A stretch of 64,000 bases of DNA from Neovahlkampfia damariscottae (GCA_016618085.1 JABLTG010000066.1:32765-96764), one strand, 5' to 3'. Shown: positions 11,534-23,000, counted from the stretch's first letter. Notes: generated by a model not told the origin, from the sequence alone. Numbers and translations are program-made.

Positions 11534-12930
11534 ATGCAAAATTCCAACTTCAACCCATTCAGCAACACCAGCACTTTAAGGAATCGAGTAAAAAATACAA
11601 ATGAAGGAGAAATAAAATTTGAAAGTAGTAGTATTGCAAAAGGTTTAAAAAAAATGGATTTGTATCCAAAAACTAAAGAACATGTTCAAACAAAAACAAG
11701 ACTTGGTGGAATTGGTAAGAAAAAAAAAAAAAAAGAGTTAAAATAACTATAAAAGTATCCATTATCACAGGAATTGTGGTTTTCATTTTATTTTTGACAG
11801 AATTTAATTTATATTTGACTCATGAAAGAACAGGTTTTTTTTTTTTTTTTATTTTTCTGATTTAAAAAAAGATCGTTTGGGTGTTGATCTTCAACCTCAT
11901 GGTTATGTTGATATTTTATTTAATATTACATTTCCTCATATTCCTTGTCATGATCTTCATGTTGATGTTATAGACATGGTCGGAAAAAAAAAAATTAAAT
12001 TTTTTCTTTTAGGCAGGGGCACAACAGATAAATATAGGTCATAGAATACATAAAACACCCGTTGATGAAAATTTTAATTTAATAATGCCTCATAGTCATC
12101 GTCAAATAGATTTAGGAGCAACTTTACATGAAAGTTATACTCCTTTTTCAGACAGACGTTCACCATTTTTTTGTGGATCTTGTTATGATGCAAATGTATT
12201 CCTACTTTCCAATTTTTAATTTTTTAGGTTCCAAGAGGTACTTGCTGTAACAGTTGTTCAGATGTCTTAGAAGCATATAAAAAAAGTGGGTATAAAGAAC
12301 CTGATATGTCAGATATTGAACAATGTGGTGAAGTTTTATCACATAAATATGTTGGTTGTAATATGTATGGTGATTTGAAGTTTTGAAGTTTTTTTTTTTT
12401 TACATCTACTTTTTTTTAGAGTTAACAAAGTTGCAGGTAATTTTCATTTTGCACCAGGAAGAAGTTTTCAAAGTGAACAACATACTAGTGTCGCTCATGT
12501 TCATGAATTCAATCCTTGGTTAGTTGCACAATTCAATTCATCACATATCATTCATCATATGAGTTTTGGTGTTGATATTCCATATGTTAAATATCCATTA
12601 GATGGAAAAATAAAAATAATGGATAGTTTAGCAATTCACAAATATTTTATAAAAGTGGTTCCAACAATCGTTGAAAGATTTTTTTATTCAATTACAAGTG
12701 CTCAATATTCTTACACAGAATTTGTTCAAAAGATTGATTTGACAAAAAGAATTGCTTTACCTGGTATTTTCTTTGTTTATGATTTGTCTCCAATTACTAT
12801 CACTTATCAAGAAGGTGGTAGAGGTTTTTTACATTTTCTTGTTAAATTATGTGCCATTATTGGTGGTGTTTTTGCAATTTCGAAGTTTATTGATAATTTT
12901 ATACATAAAATCTCAAAAAAAATTGAATAA
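11534..12930 (+). CDS. ERGIC3: ERGIC3/Erv46-type COPII cargo receptor
   Basis: Six exons (11534-11714, 11756-11833, 11872-11978, 12013-12195, 12228-12379, 12420-12930) give 403 residues; introns 41, 38, 34, 32 and 40 nt. Family features in order: M-D-L-Y-P-K-T, first membrane helix, F-P-H-I-P-C lumenal start, a C-x-x-C cluster (F-F-C-G-S-C and T-C-C-N-S-C), V-N-K-V-A-G-N-F-H-F-A-P-G-R, and a second helix next to L-C-A-I-I-G-G-V-F-A. Erv46/ERGIC3 cycles between ER and Golgi with Erv41 and retrieves ER residents. The third intron starts GTCGGA, an uncommon donor here. The length is close to the family norm (about 390). Confidence 0.95.
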
Positions 12931-13084
12931 ATTTATTATGACCAATCGCTATTTTTTTTGATGCGTTTTTTATTTATTGAATTAAAAAAATGAAAACAAA
13001 TTGAGATAGAACAGTAATAGTAATAATTTCTGCTGAATATCTCAAAAAAATTGAAAAAACAACTAGAAATAATAGAAATATTGG

Positions 13085-13267
13085 TTATTTGGAATTTGCT
13101 ATTTTTGTTGCTATCATTTCCCAAAGGAAAGCAACTTCTTCTTCTTTTTGAATATTTGTTTCTTTATTTACAGTATTTTTTGGTTTTTTATCTTCTTTGT
13201 CTCCATTGTTCTTTTTCTTATTTTCTTTCTCACCTTTTTTTGAAATGATCTTTTTTTTTTCTTTCAT
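13085..13267 (-). CDS. Small Lys/Glu-rich hypothetical protein
   Basis: A 60-codon minus-strand frame, M-K-E-K-K-K to a TAA, with a polar Lys/Glu/Asn body and a more hydrophobic end (V-A-F-L-W-E-M-I-A-T). It lies between the 3' end of ERGIC3 and the RasGEF promoter, and shares that CCAAT element (about 13350). An upstream acceptor-like site (GGCAATAG at about 13297) keeps the frame open a little further, so an upstream exon is possible but no ATG was found. A downstream acceptor (TTTCTAG, about 13072) followed by a hydrophobic frame could add a tail. Weak call. Confidence 0.35.
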   Translation of the reverse strand: MKEKKKIISKKGEKENKKKNNGDKEDKKPKNTVNKETNIQKEEEVAFLWEMIATKIANSK

Positions 13268-13339
13268 GTGTTCAATTGTCTGATTAATTTGTGTTACCTA
13301 TTGCCAAAAAGAATTAATTAACGAATTTATTTTTAGATT

Positions 13340-13390
13340 TTTTTTTCAACCAATCAGTCACTTTTACTTGAACCAATTCTCTTCAACAAA
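13340..13390. promoter_or_regulatory. CCAAT promoter of the RasGEF gene
   Basis: CAACCAATCAGTCAC at about 13348 lies 41 nt before the RasGEF ATG and is in position to serve the small minus-strand frame too. It is one of the cleanest copies of the element in the window. Confidence 0.45.
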
Positions 13391-15557
13391 ATGTCAACAA
13401 TAAACCAGAAACGAAGAAGGTCAACAAATGGTAGAAGTTCAATTTTAAAAGTAAATCAAAGAGGTACAATTTTAGGAGGAAATCCAACTTTAAAAATTGA
13501 TATTCCATTTGTACGAAAAGAAGGAGGTGAAAAATTACTAACTATTACAAAACATATTCCAATTCCACCTGGATCAAAATTATCACAAGATCCAAGAGTT
13601 GTACAATTTGATAAAAGAATAGAAGACGAAGAAAGAAAAGAAAATAAAAAAAGACTTCAAGACTTTTTAGAAGATAATTCATTAGATGGAGTCGATAAAA
13701 AACAATGGGTTGCAAGAGCAATGAAAAGAAATCCAGATGTATTAAATTTAATGGAAAGATTAAGACCACTTTCAAAAAAAGAAAGTTTTTCACGTCTAAA
13801 TAAATTTGATGACAAATCACCGTAAGAAAAAAAAAAAAAGAAAACAAAATTAACTTTTAAAAGTAATCACTTGATGCCAAAACAAACATCAACAACAGAA
13901 TGTCGTGGTGAATTAACACGTGAAAATGTAGTTCAAATGATTTATCAACATTATTATAGTAAAGGAGAATATTCTTATCAAGAAACCATAAAAAAATTAA
14001 AAGAAGAAACAGGTATATCATATAATGGAATGTATAAAGAAAGTCCAAGTATTTTAAAAAGTTGTCTAAGTATGGGTATAACTGATGCCGAAAATGTAAA
14101 AGAGTTACAAGATACAGGAATGGAAGATTTAACTCATGATATTGAAGTTCAAACATCATCTATTTATACACATTTAGATAGAGAATACGATCCAAATGAT
14201 TTAAGAAAAAATATTTGGGAAGAATTATTATCTACAGATGAAAATAAAGATAATTTTGAAATTAAAGATAAAGAATTAAAATTAGCAACTTTAAACAAAT
14301 TAATTCAATACTTAACTTCAGATGATGCTGAAAATAATTTTTTAGATACATTTTTAATTACATATCGTTCATTTACAACACCTGAAGTTTTATTAAATAG
14401 ATTAATTGAAAGATATAAAGTACCTGATTTAGAACAAATGAATGATCCGAATATGACTGATGACCAATGGAATCAAAGAAAAAAAATTATTCGTTTAAGA
14501 ACTGGAAATGTTTTACAAAAATGGATTCCAAATTATTTTTATGATTGGAGTCAAGCTATGATTTTAATGACAACAGATTTTATTGATGATTATTTATTAA
14601 AAAAAAGCGAAACTATAAATTTAGGAAAATCACTAAAAACTAAATTAAATAGAGAATTAAAAAATCAAAGAAAGAAAGGATTTAAAACTGTATTTTCAAA
14701 TTCAGATGTTCAATTACCAATTGTACCAAGAAATATTTTTTCAAATTCTCTCCAATTAAATGATATTGATGAAACAGAATTAGCAAGACAAATTACATTA
14801 ATGGAACATGATACTTTTTCTAAAATTAAACCAGTTGAATTATTAAATTGTGCTTGGAGTAAAGAAAATTTAAAACATCGTTCAGTAAATGTTTTGAGAT
14901 CAACTGCTCTTTTTAATCAATTTTCAAAAGAGATTACAAATTCAATTTTACAACCAAAAACTTTAAAAGAAAGAAAAATTAATATGCAAAGAGCATATGG
15001 TGTAGCTAGAGCTTTATTTAAATTAAAAAATTTTAATGACTTTCTTTCAGTCACATCAGGTCTTTCAAATGCTGGTGTTCATAGATTAAAATGGACAAAA
15101 TTAGAAATTGATCAAAGATTACATTCAGAATTTGAAGAAAATATCAAGGTCATGTCTTCTGATAACTCATTTAAAGTTTATCGTGCACACATTTTAGGTT
15201 TAGATCCTCCTTTAGTTCCTTATCTGTAAGTCAAATTTTGAAAGTTAAAATTGTATTTTTAGTGGAATTTATTTAACTGATTTAACATTTATTGAAGATG
15301 GAAATGCTGATGTTATTAATCATTCAGTTACAGGAAGAGAATTAATTAATTGGAAAAAAAGAAAATTAGTTTATGCTGTAATTCAACAAATTCAACAATA
15401 TCAAGATAAACCATTTGATATTCTTCCAGTTTATCAAATTCAACAATGTATTGAACGTTTATTAGATAAATCTTTTCCAGATGAAAAAGAATTCTTCAAA
15501 ATGTCTTTAGAAAGGGAACCAAGAAGTGCTCAAAGTAAAGAAGATCTCCCACAATAA
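13391..15557 (+). CDS. Ras guanine-nucleotide exchange factor with LisH-like motif
   Basis: Exons 13391-13821, 13864-15225 and 15263-15557 (introns 42 and 37 nt) give 695 residues. Order: basic N-terminus; a LisH-like helix pair at about residues 165-195 (V-V-Q-M-I-Y-Q-H-Y-Y-S-K-G-E-Y-S); RasGEF_N (F-L-I-T-Y-R-S-F-T-T-P-E-V-L-L) at about 295-400; and a Cdc25-type catalytic domain from about residue 440 (L-A-R-Q-I-T-L-M-E, N-L-K-H-R-S-V-N-V, G-V-H-R-L-K-W-T, P-P-L-V-P-Y-L-G-I-Y-L-T-D-L-T). It would load GTP on a Ras-family GTPase at membranes. LisH plus RasGEF is known from amoebae such as Dictyostelium. The last splice restores P-Y-L-G-I-Y. Confidence 0.95.
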
Positions 15558-15825
15558 AAAAATAAATATTATTTGTCCAAATCAGAACTTTTTTCATTTC
15601 GGTTTGTCTTTTCAAAATCAGTTTGAATAATTACTTTTTTTAGTTTTTTTTTCACCCAATTTAGAAAATTGAAAGAATTCTCCGACACCAAATTGAGATT
15701 TTTAGTTCACCAAATTGGACTAGCGAATGGGAATTGTTTTTGAAAAGGAATTGACCAATCAGATAATTTTTCGTTCGAATTAAAATCCATTTCCAGAGAG
15801 TCTGTGAAGTTACGTGTGGATAAAA

Positions 15826-16932
15826 ATGAATCAAGAAAGCAGTAATCAAGAACATTTTGAAGCGTTTCAATTCGATAAAGAACCTGAAGATTTATGGAAT
15901 AACTTTCTTCAAGAGAGTTACAACAAAACATCCTTAAGAAAATTATTACCTCAAACATCATCAAGTAAATCAATGATATTACAAAGACAACCAACAGAAA
16001 CATTCAAAAACGATAGAAAGTGGAAAGTATTATTATCTGGCTCAAAAGTGTTATTTGACATGGATCAACAACCTTTCAGCGCTTCTATTGAAGTTAGAAC
16101 TAGAAATGAAACTAGTCCATATTCAGTACCTGAAAAATTATATAGCTCTTTAAAATATGAATTAACTCAAGAATTACCTGCACATTGCTTAGGAACAAAC
16201 ATTTCAGTTCTTATGTCAAAAATTCAAGCTGTAAATCCTTATAATACAAACGAAGAAATCTTAAAACCAAATTCAAAACCAATTCTTATGGGAACACAAG
16301 ATTTTATTCCATTAACTCTTTCACAAGGATCATTTTATAGCAAAAATAAGATACAATTCACTGATGTAAGTTATCATCATGAAAAGAAATATTTCGCATT
16401 CAAAGTTTCATATTTTGAACCAACAAATTTGGAAGAACCACTTTTAGTTCAATTGTCATCACCATTTCAAGTTTTTGCAAGAAGACCAAGAAAAAATATA
16501 AAAAGAAGAAATTCACTTTCAGTTTCAAAACCACAAACAAAAAGAATAAAAAAAGAACAAATTATAAAAAAAGAAGAAGAAGTTATATTGAAACAAGAAC
16601 AACAAGATCAACATCAACAAGAGCAAGAACAAATTGAACAATTTGAAGAACATGAACAATTATTTATTCCAAGTTTAGATGAGACCATTTTAGAATCATC
16701 TACTTCAAATTTAAATCTTATACATCATCATAATTCAACTTATCAACAAGAAAATAGTAAATTAAATCAATTCCTTGAATATTTGGATGTTTTATCAAAA
16801 CTTAAAGAAGAATTAAATGAAGAAGAAAAAAAGATTGCAAAAGAAACTGTCGAAAAGAAACTTTTAGATAGAGAATTTTCATCTTTCGAAAATTTATCGG
16901 AATTTGATCTTTGTTCAATGGATTCATTTTGA
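15826..16932 (+). CDS. Putative nuclear factor with a beta-sandwich-like domain
   Basis: One exon, 368 residues; the first ATG lies 75 nt after a GACCAATCA element (15746). Residues about 65-220 form a beta-rich block ending in I-Q-F-T-D-V-S-Y-H-H, A-F-K-V-S-Y-F-E-P, L-S-S-P-F-Q-V-F-A-R-R-P, followed directly by a strong nuclear-localisation patch (R-R-P-R-K-N-I-K-R-R) and Glu/Gln-rich tails. The alternating strands ending in a conserved-looking F-x-V-x-A-R-R recall DNA-binding immunoglobulin-like folds (Rel, Runt, p53 class), but that is inference, not a recognised match. The preceding 268 bp hold only the promoter. Confidence 0.8.
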   Translation: MNQESSNQEHFEAFQFDKEPEDLWNNFLQESYNKTSLRKLLPQTSSSKSMILQRQPTETFKNDRKWKVLLSGSKVLFDMDQQPFSASIEVRTRNETSPYSVPEKLYSSLKYELTQELPAHCLGTNISVLMSKIQAVNPYNTNEEILKPNSKPILMGTQDFIPLTLSQGSFYSKNKIQFTDVSYHHEKKYFAFKVSYFEPTNLEEPLLVQLSSPFQVFARRPRKNIKRRNSLSVSKPQTKRIKKEQIIKKEEEVILKQEQQDQHQQEQEQIEQFEEHEQLFIPSLDETILESSTSNLNLIHHHNSTYQQENSKLNQFLEYLDVLSKLKEELNEEEKKIAKETVEKKLLDREFSSFENLSEFDLCSMDSF

Positions 16933-17025
16933 ATAAAAAAAAATTTTTAAAAACTAGAGAAAAAAACTTGACTTTTTCTTTTTCCATCAAAACCCAAACC
17001 TCTCTCATTCCTTCATAAAAAAAGT

Positions 17026-17469
17026 TCATTTTAATTTTCTTAAAAATCTTTCCAAAATGACTTTTGCAGAGTATGAATCAATATTAAAAGTAGTATCATT
17101 TTCATTTTCCATTTGATATAAACGACTTTCTTTTGTTGAATTCTTTTCATCTTGAAGTACAATTGGAATATTTTGCAAGTTCATAATTTTGAAATCTCTT
17201 TGAATAAAATTTATAATTTTTTTTGTATTTGGAATATTACATGATGGCACACCGACAACCATTAATTGAATGGGTTCAAACTCTTTGATTACTTTTGGAA
17301 ACTTTTTAACAAATTCTTTTCTTTCAAAAGTTATTAACGGAATAGCTTCTTTTTTTTTTTTTGGATTTGATATTGATATTCCAATATAAATGGCACCAAC
17401 ATCCATTCCTAATATATATTCATTTGGTTTGTAAATAGTTTTAAACGTTTTTAAATTTAAAAAATTCAT
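17026..17469 (-). CDS. YqgF/RuvX-type RNase H-fold nuclease
   Basis: A single-exon frame of 147 residues. It has the YqgF (RuvX) layout: G-M-D-V-G-A-I-Y-I-G near the start, I-T-F-E-R-K-E, V-V-G-V-P, V-L-Q-D-E-K and N-I-D-S-Y-S-A-K-V-I-L near the end, so the expected acidic residues are present. Bacterial relatives act in 16S rRNA maturation and Holliday-junction processing; nuclear-encoded eukaryotic copies are usually organellar, and the basic, hydrophobic N-terminus here would fit mitochondrial import. The start codon is 10 bp after the stop of the LYRM2-like gene on the same strand and overlaps GGTCCAATG, so promoter and start may coincide. Confidence 0.85.
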   Translation of the reverse strand: MNFLNLKTFKTIYKPNEYILGMDVGAIYIGISISNPKKKKEAIPLITFERKEFVKKFPKVIKEFEPIQLMVVGVPSCNIPNTKKIINFIQRDFKIMNLQNIPIVLQDEKNSTKESRLYQMENENDTTFNIDSYSAKVILERFLRKLK

Positions 17470-17479
17470 TGGACCTCCT

Positions 17480-17785
17480 TTATTCTGTAAATGAAATGAT
17501 TTCTGTCAACTTTTTAAATTTTTCTTCTCCTTCTCTTAAAAAATATTTTCCTCTTTCAATATCTTCGTTTTTTAAATTTCTTTTGTATTCTGTAAAAAAT
17601 GATAAATTTTTTTTAATTCCATTACCTATTCTTATTTCTTCCTTTCTTTTTTTTATTTAGATAATTTTTGTTTCTTACAATGATTCTTTTAAACTTTGGT
17701 CTTTAACAGTTCTGAGTTTCTTCAAAAATTTTTTGTACTGTTCAAGTGTTTGTCTTCTTAAAATGAAATAAGGAAGCGTTTTCAT
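17480..17785 (-). CDS. LYRM2: LYR-motif protein, LYRM2-like
   Basis: Exons 17785-17679, 17645-17626 (20 nt) and 17589-17480, introns 33 and 36 nt, give 78 residues. The N-terminus T-L-P-Y-F-I-L-R-R-Q-T-L-E-Q-Y-K-K-F-L matches the F-V-R-R-Q...L-Y-R region of LYRM2 (here L-E-Q-Y-K in place of L-L-Y-R), followed by K-E-E-I-R-I-E-Y-K-R-N and an amphipathic end. LYRM2 is a mitochondrial matrix protein linked to complex I. The small middle exon is needed to keep this alignment. Upstream GACCAATC at 17804 is 20 nt from the ATG. The stop is 10 bp before the YqgF start. Confidence 0.8.
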
Positions 17786-17906
17786 TGAACAAAAAAAATA
17801 ATAGACCAATCAATATGAAATTATTTTATTTTGACGAAAAATTATGAAAAATTAAAACAGAATTTACAAATAAACAATGAATAGTTACACCTTAAAAAGT
17901 TCTAAA

Positions 17907-18511
17907 TTATTCAATTTTGCTTGGAAGAGGTAAATAATATCCAATAATTGATCCAAAGAATCCTAGCCAAATTTTGATATAATTTTCTTTATCTTTTTTC
18001 TCCAAAACTTCATTCATAAAATCGATTGTTTTACAAGGGTGTAGATAATAATAAATTGTTGATAAATGTGGATGATTTCCTTGTGTTAAAAATGCAAATT
18101 TATTTTCCACATCAAATAAACATTCTTCTAAAATTTCATCATGTTTCAATAACTTCTTATCCATGGTATAAACATTGAAATATAATATTGGCACTTGATA
18201 AGATTGACTATAACAAATGTGAAATTCAAATTCCAAGAACTCTTCAAAATTAGTTTTATTTGAAATTAAATCTTCATCTTCTCCTTCCAAGAAAAATGAT
18301 GATCAGTTTTTTTTTCCTTTACTATTTCTTCATGTTCTATTTCTTCATGAGCTACCTTTTGAATTTCAGTTTGTATTTTTCCTAATCTTTTTCGGAAATA
18401 ATTCTTTTTGACACAATAAGTTTCTTGAACGATTTTCCAACCTTCTTTCTGAATTGAATTGTCAGAACAAAATTTGTTGCAACTCAAAATAAATTCATCT
18501 TGATTAATCAT
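17907..18511 (-). CDS. ATG10: ATG10, E2-like enzyme of the ATG12 conjugation system
   Basis: The C-terminal exon (18239-17907) carries the ATG10 core: Y-Q-V-P-I-L-Y-F-N, T-Q-G-N-H-P-H-L, catalytic Cys in L-H-P-C-K-T, N-Y-I-K-I-W-L and G-Y-Y-L-P-L-P. The N-terminal exon has D-E-F...C-N-K-F-C and G-W-K-I-V. ATG10 attaches ATG12 to ATG5 during autophagy. I start at 18511 (M-I-N-Q-D-E-F) because the first ATG (18553) lies inside a CCAATG element. The two exons are in different frames; the only canonical join found is an 83-nt intron (18240-18322), twice the usual size, giving 173 residues. A 39-nt intron ending at GGAAG would break the frame. Confidence 0.85.
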
Positions 18512-18553
18512 TTTTATTGGTTGTAAATTCTCCGAAGTATAAATTAATCCCAT

Positions 18554-18600
18554 TGGTTATAAATGAGAAATAGTCGTTCTGTATTTTTGATCCAATCACC
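18554..18600. promoter_or_regulatory. Divergent promoter between ATG10 and the oxysterol-binding gene
   Basis: Two copies of the element face outward: ATTGG at 18554 (read as CCAAT towards ATG10) and CCAATC at 18591 (40 nt before the ATG at 18630). A third ATTGG is at 18517. Confidence 0.45.
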
Positions 18601-18629
18601 AACCTTCCACGGGTAAAATCAACAGACTA

Positions 18630-19860
18630 ATGACTACAAATGACTACACACAAGAAGATGTCGAGCTTTATTACAAAAATGACATTGATAAAATGCAAAA
18701 AGACATGGCAAAAGAATCAAATTCAAGTTTACTCATGTCTTTGTTGTCAAAATTATCCAAAGGAACTGAAGTCATTAAAATTCAAGTTCCAATTTTCATG
18801 ATTAAACCAATATCTTTTCTTGAAGCATGTGGTGATTATGGACACCCTTTTAATTTTGCTTTAAAGTATTTTTTCTAAAGAAAAGTTTTTAACTATATAT
18901 TTTTAGTTGTTCACAACAAAAAGATCCAGCTGATAGAATGCTTGGTATAATTAAACAATTATTAGCAGTTTCAATGTTGAGTCCTCAAACTTCATTCAGT
19001 TGGTGTAAACCATATAACCCAGTTTTAGGAGAAGTTTTTAAATGTAAATTTGATCATAATGATTCAACAACTCATTTTATTGCTGAACAGATTAGTCATC
19101 ATCCTCCAATCACAGCTATTCATATGAAAAATGATAAACATAATTATTTATATACAGGTTCTATTTTACTTGGTGGAAAATTTTATGGAAACTCTGCTGA
19201 TAATATTTTCTCAGGAGAACATATTATTCAATTACTTGATATCAAAGGTAAGAAAGTTTCTTTTTGACCTTGTTTTCAGAATCTTATAAATTTACATTCC
19301 CAAATGTCACAGCTTGTGGTATTGTTGTTGGAAAAGGTCGTTTAGAAACATCAGGAGAATTAACAGTTAAATGTCCAGAAACAGGATATTCAGCACAAAT
19401 TAAATTTTCCGGTTCAAATTATGGTGAAGGTCGTGTTTTAAATCCAAAAGGAGAAAAAATTTATAAAATTTATGGAAATTTAGATAAAAAAATGATTCTA
19501 AAAGATTATTCAACAAAGAAAGAAACTATATTTCTTGAATATTCAATTTTAAAAACAAGAAGTCCAAAAATTATGATTCCACTTGATAAACAAGAATCAA
19601 ATGAAAGTAGAAGAGTTTGGCATTCAGTCACAAAAAATTTAATCAATAAACAAATTGATAAAGCAGATAAAGAGAAAAAAGCTATTGAACAAAGTCAAAG
19701 AGATTTAGTTAAAAAAAGAGATCAAGAAAAAGAAAAACATGTACCAAAATATTTCAAACCTGCAGGTTATGAAGTTAATGGAGCTCCAGTTTATGAATAC
19801 ATTGGTGTCCAAGAAGAAATAGAAACGGAAGAAAATGTAATTGATATTGATTTGGATTAA
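18630..19860 (+). CDS. Oxysterol-binding protein-related protein (ORD only)
   Basis: Exons 18630-18865, 18907-19247 and 19280-19860 (introns 41 and 32 nt) give 385 residues. It is a lone OSBP-related lipid-transfer domain: P-I-S-F-L-E-A-C-G-D-Y in the lid region, K-P-Y-N-P-V-L-G-E-V-F, and the family signature E-Q-I-S-H-H-P-P. The C-terminal helices (W-H-S-V-T-K-N-L, K-Y-F) are present. No PH domain or FFAT motif is seen, as in yeast Osh4-type proteins, which exchange sterol and PI4P between membranes. Length is typical for a short ORP. Confidence 0.97.
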
Positions 19861-20023
19861 GATCAAAAAGTATTTATCATTCCAAAGAGTAAATTTAAAA
19901 ACAAAATAAAAATTTTCAAAATTGAATAAATCACTTTCCGGTTATGGATATGTCTCAACTACAAATCGTAATTTAGCCAATCAAACACATTTTTCTTCTT
20001 CTCTTGTTGATGTTTTGTTTGTC

Positions 20024-23000
20024 ATGAAGAAAAATATTCTCTCTGGAAAATCAAAGAAATATATTATGTATGGTATTGGTGCAGCTTCTGCGTCTTTACT
20101 GATGTATAGTAATTTAAAAAAAGACGAAAATAAAAAAGAGGAAAATTCAACCGAAGAAGAAAAAATTGAACCCATGAAAATAAAAGTAGATCCTTTGGAA
20201 GTAATAAATGAAACAGAGGAACTGATAGATTCTATTCAACGAGAAGAAGAGAACGAACAGGAGGATGATGTTTCCAATGACGAAAATGACGAAAATAGAA
20301 GAGAAGATTTCATACAGGAAGAAGATGAGGATCAAGAAATAGATGAACAAGTTGATTTGTATAAGTTTAAAAGAGGAATTTTAACTCCAAAGAAATTTAA
20401 TATGAATCATTTTCTTGAATTTTATAATGAAAAATATCAAACTATAATACAAGAAACCAAGAATTCCTTTCAAAAAATATTAAAAGAAAAAGAGGAGAAT
20501 TTGAACAATTTGATTCAAGAAATTCAAAATTTAAAAAATGAAAAGAGTTATGATGTAAAACTGATTTTAAAATTAAAAAAAGAAATTCAAATCATAAAAG
20601 AGAATTTAAATTTCTTAAAAGAAGATGTTAAAAAGTTTACAGAATTCCAAAATGTTTCAAATTCAATTGAAGTTTTAATTGAAAAATTAAAAGAAAGAGA
20701 AAATGGATTTTTAATGGAAATAGATAATTTTGAAAAACATGAAGAAAAATTGAAAAAGAAGATATCAACTCTTGAAGAGAAATCAAAAAATGATCAAGAG
20801 GTTTTTGAAAAAAGTGAACAAGAAATGATAATGGAAATCAAAAGTTTGAAAAATCAACAAATCAATTTAGAGGATGAAATAAAAAATTTAAAAAAAAATG
20901 AAAGAGATTTAAAATTAGAAAATGAAATATTTTTGAATCAAATTTCAGACAATGAAATGAAAATTAAAGAATTAGAAAATTTGATTGAAGAAAGTGAATT
21001 TAAAAATGAATTAAAAGATAAAACTATTTTATTGAATATTGAACAAGATCATAATGATTTCTTAAAAGAATTGAATTTGAATCATGAAATGGAAATTCAA
21101 AATTTTAAACAAAAACTACATGAAATTCAAGTTCAATTGACAGTTAAGATTTTTGAATTAGAATCATCCATGAAACAAAAAGAAGAAGAAGAAAATTTAA
21201 ACCAAAATTTGAATCAACAATTGAAAGAAAAAGAAGAGAAATTATTAAAAAAAGAAGAAATATTTAAAGAAAAATTGAAAGAAAATGAAAAGAAATTTAT
21301 AAATTTGGAGAAACAAATTGAATCAATAAAAAAACAAAAAGAGAATATGAATGAAGAGATTGAACAATTTAAAAAGTTACAAGAAGTATTCAAAGAAGAA
21401 AATTCAAAATTAAAAGAAGATATTGAAGTGTTAAAAAAACAAGAAGAAACATTTTCTTTAATCAAAGAGAAAAATATTGAAAATGAGGAGAATTTAATCA
21501 CACTAGAAAAACAAAATGAATTTTTGAAGAAAGTTAATGAAGAAAATGATAAAAAAATGTTTAAATTTCAAAAAGAAATTGGTGATTTAGAAATTGAAAA
21601 TGCTAGTTTAAACGAAAATCATTCTTCAGTTGAAGCTCAATTGAAACAAGTTTCTTCAGATTTTGAAAAACAAAAATTCATTGAAACTGTTTTAACTGAA
21701 AAAATTGAAAATATGGAGAATGAAAAAAAGAAATTAGAATTAGAAAAGATTGAAAATGAAAAGAAATTCAAAATTAATATTTATGATTTGAAGGAAGGTT
21801 TAAAAGAAAAAGAAAAAGAATTTGATGGAAAATTGAAACAAAAGGAAGATGAATTTCAGATGAAATTGAAAGAGAAACAAATGGAGTTTCAAGAAGTTTT
21901 GGATAAAAAGGATAAAGAATTTGATGGAATATTGAAAGAAAAACAAAATGAATTTGAAACAAAGATGAATGAAAAAGAAGAAAAAATAGAAATCTTAAAT
22001 CATAAAATTGAAAAAGAAAAACATTCAAAAAAAGAATTAGTTTCTTCAATCTTTCAATTATCACAAGAAAAAGAAGAATCTGATAAACAAAAAGAACAAT
22101 CTTTGTCAAAGGAACTTGAGTTAAATGATGAAATTAAAAAATTAAATGAAAAGGTAATTGTACTAACAAAGAACTTTAGAGATTTGAATGAAAATAAAAA
22201 TATAGAAATTGAAAATTTGAATAAAGAAAAAGATATTTTGAAAGTTGATTTAGAAAATACAAAGATGGAAATGCGAACATTGAAGTCAAATTATGAAAAC
22301 AGATTGAATGAAGAAAAAGAAGAAATATTAAAGTTTAATGAAGAAATTAAAAAGTATCAAGAAGAAGTGACTGAATTGAGTCAAGAAAAAGATGAACAAG
22401 TTGAACAAAGAGAATCTCAATTGACTCGTTTACAAAATGAATTATTAGAATTAAAAGAATCAAGGATTGAAGTGATTAATTTGAATTCAGAAAATGAAAA
22501 GAAATTTGAAGAAATTTTAAACAAAAAAGAACAAGTAATCTTAAAACTGAACTTGGAAAATGAAAAGGAAAAAAATTTGTTGAAGAATGAAATTCAAATT
22601 TTATCAATGAAAGTTAAAGAAATGAATTCAGAAGTATTATCTTTGAATGATGAAAATTTGAACAAAATTCAATCTTTAAAGAAAGAAATTGAACAATTAA
22701 ATCAACAAAAAGAACAAGAAATTAAATTATTGAATAAAGAAGCAGAGAAATTGAAATCTCTACAAGAGGATTATGATTCTTTAACTAAACAATTTTCTGA
22801 TCTCAAAACAGATATCAATATGAAAGAAGTTGAAAATGCTACTTTGAAAGAAAATGAAAAAAGTTTGAACGAGAAAATTGAATCAATAACTTTGGAACAT
22901 GATGAAAAAGAGAAACATTCAATTTTATTAATTCAGCAAAAAGAAGTTGAAGTTCAATCTTTGAAAGAAGAAATTGATCAAAAAATAAAACAACATGATG

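Noticed and set aside
11343-11579. Plus-strand 78-codon frame before ERGIC3
   Set aside because: It is antisense to the first exon of the minus-strand gene and ignores the ERGIC3 start and promoter.
17469-17480. AGGAGG just before the YqgF start, resembling a bacterial ribosome-binding site
   Set aside because: All surroundings are intron-bearing eukaryotic genes; the hexamer is a chance match in a 10-bp spacer.
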